A stretch of DNA of 64,000 nt from contig NC_039516.1 in the NCBI RefSeq assembly GCF_003672135.1, positions 8,663,838 to 8,727,837 on the forward strand, given 5' to 3'. A program made the translations under genes and the position numbers. Origin of the DNA: Ooceraea biroi. Its lineage: Eukaryota; Arthropoda; Insecta; Hymenoptera; Formicidae. Shown piece by piece: positions 1 to 11,565 of the stretch. The notes below the pieces were generated by a model. The model saw only the letters and a list, made by a program, of their open reading frames with translations. It was not told the DNA's origin and did no database searches. Position 1 is the stretch's first letter. Every line of letters starts with the position of its first letter.

Positions 1-1069
1 TTTCTGAAATGTTTTTTTCCCGAAAATTGTTGAAAAATATTGCTTATAATAGAAATAAAATATTAATAATAATGTTGCATAGATGTTAAAATCAATATTG
101 TCTTAACGTTGATAAAATGATAACATATATTTCATAATATGTTTATATATCATTACTTTATAATATTATAAAAACGTTACTATATAATGTTAAGAAAATA
201 TAAGCACATTATTATTTGCAACAATATATTACTTCTTTTCTAACATTACTGAAATCTCTAGATGTGACTCAAAGTTTATTCACTATGATGTTGTATACAA
301 CATTAAGAGCTACATATTTAAAAATGTTACATGTTGTCAAATATCATTGTATCAACGTTGCAGTAATGATTTTTTGCTTACTGGGAATACATATTCCTTC
401 ATAAAAGTTAAGAATCATATGATTATTTTTATATATAAACTAATTAGTTTCATTACTGTTGTTGTAATTGTTATTATATTAAAATGTTATGTGATAACAT
501 ACGCTGCATATCTGTAGTAATCGTCATCTTTTATTATGAGAAAGTTCCAGAAAGGTTGCCGATGATGTATCAAGCGGCGACGGATGGAGCGTGTATAGAG
601 TTGTTTTCATTTAGTTTTTAATAAATCCGTCTTTTTGTGGCATTGTGATACAATGGTTGATACAATGAATTCGGCATAAAATACCTTTTCATTTGGACAA
701 GACAAAATTTTTATATTAAAAAGAAAAATGAGAAGTAGTGGGAGTATGTTAAAAATTGTGACATTTTCAAAACCTCCGGAAACGAAATTGTAAAATACTA
801 AAATTGAAATTATTCATTATTTTTCTTACAAAATTTTTGCCTATTTTTCATAATCTCGATAATGTACTGTTCCGAAAGGAAAAATCGATTTTTTTTAAAG
901 GGGTGTTTCACCCTCTAAAAAGATATGTATGAGCACGATATAAAAACATACATCTTGTCAAAAACATACGTCTTATATCTTGATCTACATTACAACATAT
1001 TTCAAGCTCATTGAAATCGAAGGGTAAATTATGTGAAATAAATAAAAATGACATTCTTCTCTTTAACAG
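1..1069. other. AT-rich intron or intergenic DNA, no gene recognised
   Basis: This stretch is very AT-rich and has no convincing coding exon. It lies upstream of the first recognisable exon at 1070 and is probably an intron of that gene. A less AT-rich patch at about 545-600 looks different from its surroundings, but I found no splice pair that would make it a coding exon. Confidence 0.4.
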
Positions 1070-2775
1070 CTTCAAGGCAACGAGTAATGTTGGAGACAGC
1101 CAGCATTGCCGGCGGTGCCACAATAGCAGTATTCCTTGTCGTTATCATATGTATAGCGGCTTATATCCAGTGTAAGCGAAAGCAGAAGGAATTGCGGTCG
1201 AGGTAAAGTAATCTTCTATTGTTACCGTGTTTCATTCGTAACGTGATTTTTGGTGTATCCGACCAAATATACATCACTCGCGGCTTCGACTTCTTTCGAG
1301 AAGTGAACACGACGACGTCATCGGTATTCGGATTCTTTTACGAATCATGGACTTGTGCGACGAATGTTATTATGTTCAGCTTTGTTTTTCTTTTTCTTAC
1401 AGCAACAACTGCGTCGACACGGTAGATGGTCCTGGCCGAGATCCAGAGTTGAGGCCATTCAGCAGTCGGAGCCGCTCGCTTATGATCTTTATGGCTAAGA
1501 ATCCCAACAGTTCGGTAAGAAGAAAGACAATGCATATATCAAGTTAAACTTATTTTATTAAATTTCATTGAAACATAAATGTCAACTAAACCAAATCTGA
1601 CGATGATTTATAATAGATCAAAATAATAAAACATAGAATTAAGTTTGATAAAATAGTAGAGAGTAATAAAAGATGAAGTAATTACAATGTGTGTGCAAAT
1701 TAATTCAGTGTCTATTTTCCATAACTTTATAATATACTTTATAAACTTTATAACGGGTTCCATCGGGCAGCTAATGATATCCTCGCGGAAAAAACGGTTT
1801 TGAGTCTTCAAGACTTTTTTAAACCTCTTCTATTGTCTTAAGATGCGTATGAATCTGATAATGTCGGAGCGAACAGAATAGGTAATGATCCGACAGGACT
1901 AAATCTGGTGGATGAAGGTGGACGTTGCATGAAGGAATCCCAGCCCAAGGCATAGATAATATCCTTCGACCTACTTTGCAACTATTTACGATTTTTTCCA
2001 TTCAGGATTGTCATACACCAATTTTTCTCTAATAATTCTATGTAAAAAAATCACTTCTTTTAAACCGAGTCAGCAAGGATGTGGCCGTGTCGAACCTTTG
2101 TTGCTTGTTTTTTGGGCTAAATTCATGCAAATTCCATTCTCTCCTTCTGAATCTTCCCCAACTAACGTAACCGTAACGTAAACGTATAGATATGTATTGA
2201 TGAACAATCAAGTCGCCGTGTGAGCTCTTGTTGAGTTTTCATCGACCAGCTGCTCGAATACCATCTTTAAACTTTATTGGATGGCCAGAACATTTTCGAT
2301 TTAAGAGATCTCCACTCCGAAAGCTCCGATACTTTTTATGGGTCACATCAGAACAAATCATTTTCGCGGCGTCAACAACGTTCTTTTTTAATTAAAATAC
2401 AAAAATAATGTAACGTCTCAAATGCTTGTTTTTTTTGCATGGCATCCCAATCGTATTCACTATTTTTTATGAGATTGTATCATCTGCTATGCTAAGTCAT
2501 ATGGAGTTTTAAAAACGTAAAGACCCGCATTTGCAAAATCACAAAAGGACGAGAAAATATTTAATTTAAAAAATGATGTTACAAGACATGAAATGTAAAA
2601 GCACCGAATTAATTTGCACACAGACAATTTGAATATATTAAAGCAAATAAAATATTATTCATAAATATCTTCTTAGTCGACGATAGAGCAGACAAGGATG
2701 CCGAATTGGAACTGTCCTGAAACGGAATCAATGCGGATGGCGTCCATCAGCGAGAGTAAACGCTCGGACCAATAA
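1070..2775 (+). CDS. C-terminal exons of an unidentified single-pass membrane protein (5' end not found)
   Basis: Three coding exons fit together: 1070-1202, 1403-1514 and 2677-2775 (stop TAA 2773-2775). Each is bounded by AG and GT, and the phases agree (in at phase 1, then 2, then 0). The first exon encodes a hydrophobic segment of about 20 residues (core GATIAVFLVVIICIAAYI) followed at once by a basic stop-transfer stretch, CKRKQKELRS. This indicates a type I membrane protein with a cytoplasmic tail of about 80 residues. The tail is rich in Ser, Arg and Pro and ends in SESKRSDQ, with no PDZ ligand or kinase motif that I recognise. The ectodomain exons are not visible and may lie off the left edge. 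A mariner relic sits in the last intron. Cell-adhesion or receptor roles are possible, but no family is assigned. The exon model is well supported; the identity is unknown. Confidence 0.62.
1688..2622 (-). mobile_element. Degenerate mariner relic with inverted ends
   Basis: The ends are inverted repeats: TGTGTGCAAATTAATTC at the left and GAATTAATTTGCACACA at the right. On the minus strand, broken reading frames retain mariner transposase signatures: FRSGDLLNRK (matching the family's FRSGDF region) near 2280-2310, and PPDLVLSDHYLF (matching the family's SPDLAPSDYHLF catalytic region) near 1885-1925. Stops and frameshifts make it inactive. It lies in the last intron of the membrane-protein gene. 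The same terminal motif recurs at 12420-12653 and 39935-40162. Confidence 0.7.
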
Positions 2776-5560
2776 CGTACCACACGACGCGCCGCCGTAA
2801 CGATACAAGACAGACCGAAGAAACCATTGTCGAGTACACTGGTCGTAACGGGAAACAGCTGAGGATAACTCGAGATAGCAGCGGCCTTTAGTAGCCTTTA
2901 AAATAGCGACCTCGTCAGAATAATGCAATTATTCGACGAATAATTACACACAAATTTAACGCGCAACGCTAAAAAGATAAGCCAAGATTGTCGAAACAAA
3001 CGGACACAACGACAATACAGTCTCTTTTCGATCGTTCCGTCGTTACATCGAGACATTCCCGAGTTGTCGTACTTGAAGTTCCCTTCGTCCGCTTCATCGA
3101 AAGGATTCAACGCTCGCGTTGATTGTCGCACCTCGTTGATTTCATTGATTGTTTCGATGAACCATACGGGAATTCAAGACTTGTACGAAAATCTAAAACA
3201 GAAAAGAAAGCCTCGCATCTGAAGAATTTGTGATGTACGAGACATTTCCATAGATTCTTCTCGAGAGATTCACGATTGTCGAGTATATTCGTCTTCGCGT
3301 AAACGCATTAGTTATAATAATAATAACTGTCATTGTCTTCGCTCATTTTCAAAAATGAGGGGAAGTGCATCGGTCATAAAAAAAAAGTAGTGCCTTTCTA
3401 ACTCTTGTTTGTAAAGAAACAGAAGGTAGCCCGCGCGGTATTGTGCTCGGTCGAGCATTAATAAGGTCGAATAGAACGTTTATCTCTCTTATTTAAAAGG
3501 ATAGCGTATTTGCGACCGGCGTTATCGAATTAACGAGTAACCGTGTTACGTAAGCGCAGGACGCTGACACGTACCAATAACGAGATCTTGTCAAAATTAA
3601 TCAGCCGCGTAGTATACTATAATAACAAATGTAAAGATGCTGAAAGCTTTGATGCCCGATGGGTACGACACTCGAGACTCGAATTCCACGCGTTCGTTGC
3701 GCTTCACGAGAAATCTTCATTTCTGATTTAATTGTCGATCGAACAATTATGTTATCCCATGATAGATAAACTGTGCGACAGCACTCGCTGCGAAGATTTC
3801 ATACGAAGATTTGATCGCGGTTTACTAGTTTGTATTAGTGCTCTTAGGTTCTTCCAAAGAATGTTCGTGAATGCGATCGATTGATCGTACCATCGGTATT
3901 GAAGAGTCGATAAACATATGTGTCTTACATAAGAATTTCTCAGATTTAAATCTAGATTAAATCCGTCGTCTTACCAGAGAGAGAGAGAGAGAGAGAGAAA
4001 CGAGAAAGAGAAAGCAATAGTAATAATCTCCTAAGTTATCTTCCTAAATATTTTATTGGCGAAATGTATTCCACTAGAAATTCCTAACAAAATACATTTT
4101 ACCGATAAAAGCAAACACACTGTCCATTTACCAATCCGTTAGAAAGCCTATATTGACGTCAGATCGCCATCCGGCGTTAGTACTATTATGCATTGACGAA
4201 ATATTTCCTGAAAACACGCTTCGAGATATCGTTTAACTAAATCTTAGGCATACAGATGACGTACTTGTAGTGATTTAATTCTTCATTTCCATATCTTTTA
4301 TTAAATGAGCAGTAAAAGAAGAGAGCACATTAGAGTGTAAAATGCTATTAGAATGTTAAGTACGCTAAAGTGATAAACGCAATACGATTGATTCTCTACA
4401 TTAATCCTCCGATTCACGATAAAGAAAAGCTAGAATAATCCAGTTTATTTGCAAAACAGATATAAAATTTTTGTTTCGCTCATTTCGTTTCGACAAAAAC
4501 GAGACTACCAAACGATACGTGTACACATGCATATATTATTCCGCAAGATAATTATCTCGATCAATTACCATCTCTCATTAATAATTGTCATACAAATGTC
4601 GAATTGTTTGAAAAAACACCGAGAAAAGTGAAAAGTTGTATTAATTAATCCTAATTTATGTCGATCGCGCATCCGTTTTTCGTTACTTATTTATTAAATA
4701 TAAAAGATTCGAATTATCTCTCTGATTACATGTGTATAATTGTGACGAGACATTTAGTTATCATTTTCCCTGTGATATTTTACACATATTGGCTCGAGAA
4801 CCTCTTGAATTTTTCCGTACGATTACTCTGTTTATAATCCATATGGCATTAAAAATTGTACGTTAACAAAACCATGTAAAAATATACAGTGGGATTAATA
4901 TGTGTATTTGGAGATATTTCTTTTACGAGGCTGGACCTCTTTGTCAGTTTGTCTCAGCTTCTTGTGTAAATAGTAAATTATTCTACATTAGCCCTATGTC
5001 GTTGATAGTATCAATTATAAAAACAAAAAAAATAGAAAAGTAGCTAACAATATTTTCGTCGAATTACATCGTTGTACCGCATTCATTCTGATACCTCGTT
5101 GTATCGCGGCGCGTTACGCTTCAAAAAGATCCGAAATACATATTTTTATAATTATATTAATCCGTTAAAAACAAAATACACTTAATAACGACGGAGAAAG
5201 TACCAAAGGACATCGGAACGACGATTCAACGACAATTTGTACATTTGTAGATACTCTCGAGTAAAGGGAAAACTTCCAAACGCTTTGTTTCACATTTTTC
5301 GTATTATTCACTCACCTCGTCATTCGTCGCTTCGAGACACGTATATTTAGCAATAACAACAAATGACTTATTCTATTCATGCTATTGAAAAAAAATTCTT
5401 ATTGTAAGGAAAGAGAAAATGTGTTTGTAATAAGAAACGTGAACGTGGCCTAAGCATTTGCAAAAATAAATACAGATAGTATTTTATAATTTATAAATAG
5501 TCTTCATTACAGAAGTATATACTAATTTAATTTCCCATGTTTTATATTATATGTGGTTCC
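2776..5560 (+). other. Probable long 3'UTR and downstream flank of the membrane-protein gene
   Basis: About 2.8 kb without a supported ORF follows the stop at 2775. Its composition is less AT-biased and less repetitive than the flanks. A short (AG)n run lies at about 3977-3998. AATAAA hexamers occur, one near 5466, but the cleavage site cannot be fixed from sequence alone. Calling it 3'UTR is inference from position and composition. Confidence 0.35.
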
Positions 5561-5740
5561 TAATTTATTATTATTATTATTATTATTATTATATTATTAT
5601 TAATCATCTTCATCATCGTCATTATCATCGTCATCATTATCATCGTCATCATTATCATCATCATCATTATCATCATCACCATCATCACCATTATTATTAT
5701 TATTATTAATTATTATTATTATTAGTTATTATAACTATCA
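5561..5740. repeat. Compound (ATT)n/(ATC)n microsatellite
   Basis: Runs of TTA/ATT trinucleotides flank a block of alternating TCATCA and TCGTCA units, followed by a second TTA run. Confidence 0.9.
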
Positions 5741-7437
5741 GTTATTAAAAATTATTCTTATTATTATACGTATCAATGAAAAATTATTTAATAAGAGTTC
5801 GTTTATGAGAGTGTGTGCGAATATGCAACAAATCAAAGCAAAGATTGGTGATGTGTGATTGTGTGTGTATTGTGTTGCGTCCAAAATGTATATTGTCAAG
5901 CAAAACCATCGATGGATGACACGAAAGAAAAAGCGTTCAGTTATTCTTGATTCTTCGAGCTATGTTTGGAAGATAATTCTATTCAGTACTTTATCGGTAA
6001 AATTGTAATATATTGAATGATATCTCAAAACTCTAGCATCAACTAATATACATGCATTTGTAAATTAGTTAGTAAAAATGACGAATGTTCTGTATACTTG
6101 CATATATTATATTAAATTTCCCTCCGATTCCAGGTATAGTTCAAACATAATTCGATATAAATCATGTACATATAGGTGTATAAAAATTAAATTAATTTAA
6201 TAATATCGCTAAAAACAGTCTTATAGCAGGCCATAACAAAAATTCTCTTGACTTTCTTTGGTCATCCTAAATATGGAGCTAATCATATCGATTACTTCTG
6301 ATAAACCGCTTAAATATCTAAGACGAATTTATATTAAACGCTTAGCGACACTTTGAACTTGTGCGAAAACTTTTCACACTTGCATTCGAATATATTATCT
6401 CCCATCAATACAATTAGATCCTGATTACAAAATTAAATTTCTCTAAAAATTTCATTAAAAGAAAAGCACTGTATATAAAACAAAAAATTGAAATTGATAC
6501 AGAATATCCGCCAATTATTATTATTTGAAATATTTGTAGCATAATAAAATATAGAATGTATCTTCAAATACATTTTAAAAATTATGTCAAAAATTATGTA
6601 ACGTGTTGTGAATTAACAATATGAGTTCTACGTTCAGTATCTATAATACATATAATAAGTTTCACCACTGAAAAACCACTGGTTACTTGTCAATTAACAG
6701 CGCTCAACAAAAGTGCCCGAAATTCATATCTTTCGTGTCATCTAATATATGGTCTTAGCTAATCTTTCTAAATTTAGTTTAATTTTTTCCGATTTGATTA
6801 ATTAGAATCAAACCAAAAAGTCATTGCGATTTACATTGTGTAAATGATTGTCATTACGTCATTAGCGATTAAACAGAATATTATAATATTTAAGTTTGAA
6901 AAAATACATTTACGGTGCATCCTGAGAAATTTATCAATTGATGACATTTTAGCATGTATGTATGTATGTATGTATGTATGTATGTATGTATGTATGTATG
7001 TATATATACATGTGTATATATATATATATATATATATAACGCCGTTTACTTTTTTTACAAGTTTACTGTTTTATAGTCCAAGTATTGTATCTCACGTGAA
7101 GAATACTATGCAAATACAGAATAATGATGCTAAATTTGAAAGAATGATACATACCGTGACATCAATGCTGTTTTCTTTCAAATCTGTTTTATAGTCCAAG
7201 CGCATTGAGTATTATTTAAACGATATATTATATTTTTAAGATAAAACTAATTAAAAATATAAGAAAACTACAGAAAAAAAACAATTAATGAGTAAATCAA
7301 TATGAAATATCACGATTCCTTATGTGTATCGTCAAAGTATATATATGTTTCTGATCCAATTATTATTAAATATTTTTAACAAATCCAGATTCAAAATTCT
7401 TCATTTTTCCAAAAAGTGACTTAAATTCCCAGACAGC
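5741..7437. other. AT-rich non-coding DNA
   Basis: No gene is recognised here. The only clear structure is the microsatellite at 6955-7040. The reading frame crossing that microsatellite is repeat-encoded and is not treated as a gene. Confidence 0.5.
6955..7040. repeat. (TATG)n followed by (TA)n microsatellite
   Basis: About ten TATG tetranucleotides run into a TA dinucleotide tract. Together they create an artificial frame of repeated Met-Tyr-Val-Cys. Confidence 0.9.
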
Positions 7438-8347
7438 ATAAAATGTCCTCAGGATCATCCTGAATATGTCCAGGACGATTCAGGATATTTCGAGGATGTT
7501 TTAAGATCTGATTCTAAATTTGTTTTATGAAAATTTAGTATGCATTTATAATTATTTTCAATTATGTAGAATATTTAACATAATTAGAAATTTTTAATAT
7601 TGTAATAAAATATAAATATCCCATAAATATCCACTGGATAACCACAGGATGTTTGTAAAATATCTGGCCTGTCTATATTATGTCAGATAGCTTATAACGT
7701 CCTAAAATTATCCTAAACACATCCAGGATATCCTGAGATTCCCGCCTCTAATTCACCAAGCGACCGATAGATGGCCAGGCCAGGCGTGACGTTCTCGCAA
7801 GAAACATTTGCGTTATCACCTTATAAATAATCATCCGGAAAACCGATCCAGCACTCTTTTCTTTTTCTTTTCTTTTGAAATCATTATTGCTTGAAGTGAT
7901 ATCTCATTCCAAAAAAGTAAGATTCCACTACACGAAATTTAGAGAGTAATTCATAAAATATAAAAATCTAGTTTTTTACAAAAATGTGACTTAACTCCGT
8001 CTATCTTTGAGGCACTGATATATAGAATTGATAAATACCCATATAGCACAGAAATTAATTAGGACATATCCTGTGGACGTTCCTGTGACGTTCCCTGGAG
8101 CTTCTGTGCTGTATGGGTTTCGTCCTTGAAACGTACGAATAATATCCCAAACATATCCTATAGAAATCCTTAGGATATTTCATAGGATTTCCCTCGATAT
8201 TCTAGAGGATCATATACGGCTATCATTTCCTCTTCCTCGGGACATCCAGAGGAGATTCGAGAATTAAAATGGGATATCCTCAGAATATCACACATGTATG
8301 TCCTGGATGTTCTCGGATGTCCTTAGGATATCCTTGTGCTGTCTGGG
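7438..8347. mobile_element. GGATATCC-rich non-autonomous element with CCCAGACAGCA ends
   Basis: The element starts CCCAGACAGCA and ends TGCTGTCTGGG, perfect 11-bp inverted termini about 910 bp apart. The interior is packed with degenerate palindromic octamers of the form GGAYRTCC (GGATATCC, GGACATCC, AGGATATC), most densely at 7450-7510, 7620-7740 and 8060-8340. No transposase-like frame is seen. A smaller unit with related ends is nested at 8038-8117. Related material recurs at 9119-9225 and 9258-10405, so this is a repeat family. I do not recognise the superfamily. Confidence 0.55.
8038..8117. repeat. 80-bp nested unit with inverted ends
   Basis: The unit starts CCCATATAGCACAGAA and ends TTCTGTGCTGTATGGG, 15 of 16 bases inverted, with GGACATATCC-type palindromes inside. 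Its ends resemble a shortened version of the CCCAGACAGCA terminus of the surrounding element. Confidence 0.6.
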
Positions 8348-9118
8348 TTATGAAACTTGAATTTAATAAATATATCAAAGAAACAATATATACATTTTGT
8401 GTATAACATTTGTTTTCCGTTACTGAAATTCAAAGTTCATTTTTCATCCAAAATTTATTTATTGAAGGATTTATTTATTTATATGTGACACTGCATAAAA
8501 ATACTCAAAAATATTAAATGTAATCATTATTTGTTGCCCATCTTAATATCTATAATAATGAAAAATATTTAAGTTAATTAATATCCATTTGCTTACAAAT
8601 TTTTTATTGCTATTATTAAAGCCAATCAAAATAATGTCAATCATTAATGTCTTGTAATCATAAATTTCTTGAGAAAGATTCATTGATTTAAAATCTGAAA
8701 TTCTATACATTAGACTGCAAAATATACAGAGTGACAAAGATTAGTTTTTCGCGAGTAAAACTTGGTAAGCTGAGTAGAAAAGTCCTTTACGGTTTGCAAT
8801 TTTCACAATAATTATTGAGGTATTAATTAAAAAGGAAATGCAAATAGTGCATGCGTTTCGATCAATTACGTTAAACTAAATAAAAATATTTTTTATCAAC
8901 ATGACTATTTTGAGTCATATTAGACGTTTTATCTAATTGAAAAATGTCAAATATTATAATAAGATATAAATATTGTAATAAAATATCCTATAAATATCTA
9001 CGGGACATCTGCAGAATGTAAATTCGATACATGCCGTTACATTTATGTTCAAATAATTATTTTGTAATTAATTGTAATTAAAATTAAGTTTACTTATTTA
9101 CTCTTCCTCAGGACATCT
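8348..9118. other. AT-rich DNA between GGATATCC repeats
   Basis: No gene or structured element is recognised in this stretch. Confidence 0.45.
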
Positions 9119-9225
9119 AGAAGAGATCCGAAGATTAAAATTAGATAGCCTCAGGATATCTTGCATGTACGTTCTGGATGCTCTTTTCTGAATATTCTCA
9201 GGACATCTTTGTGCTGTTGGATTGT
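9119..9225. repeat. Partial copy of the right end of the GGATATCC element
   Basis: This segment aligns by eye with 8249-8347: GAGATCCGAAGATTAAAAT, then a palindrome-rich stretch, then TTTGTGCTGTTGG. It appears to be a solo right end, with the terminal TGCTGTCTGGG decayed to TGCTGTTGG. Confidence 0.5.
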
Positions 9226-9257
9226 TGCTGGCACACCTAGCGCGCATAATATACCTT

Positions 9258-10405
9258 CCCAGACAGCACAGGATATCCTATGGACATCCGTTTTGTGTCC
9301 ATTTCTTGTCGGGATATCTGTGAACCTTATACAGATAGATATCCATAGGATATACATTTGTGAACATTGCAGGACTATCCTAAAATGGACATGTTTGTAT
9401 ATCCATATGCTATACTTATTTGTACTTGCTCCCTGTATGCGCTATGTCAACGCCATCTGCATGTAATTCCGATCTTTTTCTGTGCATGCTATATGCAAAT
9501 AAATTATTCAGACACACACACACACACACGCGCGCGCGAGAGGATTATTTGATAAATCGAACTTTGAGATGAAGAAATTCAACTTCCATTTTTATAATCA
9601 GTAAAACGCGCAGCAAATATTTATTCACAATTATTATTGATGGTAAAACGCTTTATGTTAAATATAATTTGTATGTCTATTTTGCAAGTTTAATGAAACA
9701 AATGTAAATGTGTACTTAGTGCACTAAAATTTACTTGCTAGTATCGTTTAATGATTGTTTTTAAAAAAATATTATTTATATATGAGGTACTTCATATCTG
9801 TTACGTGCATTTAAGATTATTCTACATAACAACTTTCAAGCAAAATAATAAGTATATACTCGATAGCGTAGTGGACTAGAACGAGGACTGTGAAGCTCAA
9901 CGACGCAGGTTCAAATCCCGTGTGAGGTAAGTGGAAATTTTAATTAACAAAAATCGAATGCTCTTTCAACATGGTACATTTTCAATGGTACGTTATAACT
10001 GTATAACAATTTATATGTACACATTGCAAAATAAATCTTGTTTAAAATAAAATAATAATTTGGTATATAATTTCGATTTTATCTTTTATTTCGCGTTATG
10101 ATGTTATTAAAACGTCATTAAGACGTTACTAAAAGGTAAAAACAGGTTACGAAGTTACGTCTTTTTAACGTCTCAGAATGTCGTCTTCTGTGCTTGCTAC
10201 CTGGGCCTTTATCACGTCCAAGGATGTCCAGTGGATGTCCTATGGACGTATTTAGGACGTAAAACATGTATACCAATTTCATAAACAGATATACTATGGA
10301 CATCCATACATGTCCAAAGAACGTAAAACGGATGGTCTATGGATATCCTCAATATCCTTGAAGGACATCTGATGGATATCTTTAGGATATCTGTGTACTG
10401 CTGGG
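9258..10405. mobile_element. Second, larger GGATATCC-type element
   Basis: The left end is CCCAGACAGCACAGGATATCC-like and the right end is GGATATCTGTGTACTGCTGGG-like, so the termini of the 7438-8347 family recur here in diverged form. GGAYRTCC octamers cluster near both ends (9265-9390 and 10200-10390). The middle carries an (AC)n/(GC)n tract at about 9511-9538, a tRNA-like segment at 9858-9928 and AT-rich sequence. It may be one element with insertions or two partial copies. Confidence 0.4.
9858..9928 (+). other. tRNA-like Pol III promoter sequence (tRNA pseudogene or SINE head)
   Basis: A good A box, TAGCGTAGTGG (9864-9874), is followed 33 bases later by a B box, GGTTCAAATCC (9908-9918). 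This is the spacing of a tRNA gene's internal promoter. The acceptor arms pair only over about four bases (CTCG with TGAG) and the anticodon stem is poor, so a functional tRNA is unlikely. A tRNA-derived SINE head or tRNA pseudogene fits best. No SINE tail was identified. Confidence 0.55.
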
Positions 10406-10695
10406 TTATGACTCAGTCAGTCAAAACTGCGCTCATTTGCAAATCCGTTTTAACTAATATCTCAATAATTATTGCGAAAATTGTAAAACACGGTACGGGA
10501 CTTTTCTGTTCAGCTTACTGAACTCTATTCGCTCATGAGCGGAAGGCCAATCTTTATATCAGATATCCTGTATAATTGTTTTGTTTTCCTCATGAACATT
10601 ACATGAATTCTCTGAAAAGATGATTTGGTTTTATCTCATCTTATCTTTATCTTATATTTAAATAATATGCTTAGGCATTTTTAATATGCGCTTTA
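10406..10695. other. AT-rich spacer
   Basis: No feature is recognised between the GGATATCC element and the long palindrome. Confidence 0.4.
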
Positions 10696-11534
10696 CAACA
10701 ATGAAGTGATAAATTTTTCCTCAAATATATCAAAGGACCCCGCACCAAACCTCGTGAAATTGGGCCCCGGTGAAAATGGCTGAATTTGAAATATGTTGTA
10801 CCTTTTGGGTCACTGAACAAATGTTTCCGCAGGCAAAATGTCAAAAAATGGACAGTTTCGTCGTTTCAATCCTTCAAAGCCTGAGGTCAGACCAGCAAAG
10901 ATATCACTTTCGGATCAATGCGGTTACCATTATAAGGGAACAATATGAATTTTTAGTGAACAAAATAGTTAAAGAATAATTTGTTTATGTGACAGTATTG
11001 TTTAAACAATATGAAAATGTCATTGTTTACAAGAACTGATTGCTGATGTAAATTCTGTGGGAAAAATCATAACAGCATTTTCCTATCTAACGCATTATGT
11101 GTTTTAAAATAAGCAATAAACAAATGGTTGATAGTGAAACCTATTCCAATAGGGGTGTATATCACTTGGACACAGTACAATTGGACACCGTTCAGTTGGA
11201 CACCGTTCAATTGCGTACCGTTCAGTTGGACACCGTTCATTTAGACACGGATAGATATATACTATTTATTAGGATGCTTAGAATATATGTACCGCGTATG
11301 TTTAAATATGGTACATATATAAAAAATTAATTCAGATTAAACAGAAACAATGATATTGAGTGTTTTTATTACCTGCGATTAGCCTATATTATAGTTACCG
11401 GAGTCTACCATGTGGAGGTTGCAGTGCGATTTTAGACTCCTTTGGGGTGCTTTGGGGTACAATATATAAAGGTCTCGTAAATATTCTGACGAAACTTTGC
11501 GCTCTTATACGAAAACGGGGAATTATTATACAGC

Positions 11535-11565
<31 letters not shown>

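Noticed and set aside
1403..1500. Alternative frame of the second membrane-protein exon ending EPLAYDLYG
   Set aside because: It looks protein-like but needs a phase-0 donor in the preceding exon, and none exists; the chosen frame fits all junctions.
6844..7194. 116-codon plus-strand frame
   Set aside because: Its core is the TATG and TA microsatellite; the flanks are AT-rich and unlike protein.
9858..9928. Functional tRNA-His
   Set aside because: A GTG triplet falls near the anticodon position, but acceptor and anticodon stems do not pair properly.
11166..11250. CRISPR-like or telomeric array
   Set aside because: The units are directly abutting 15-mers without spacers, and they are not the insect TTAGG repeat.
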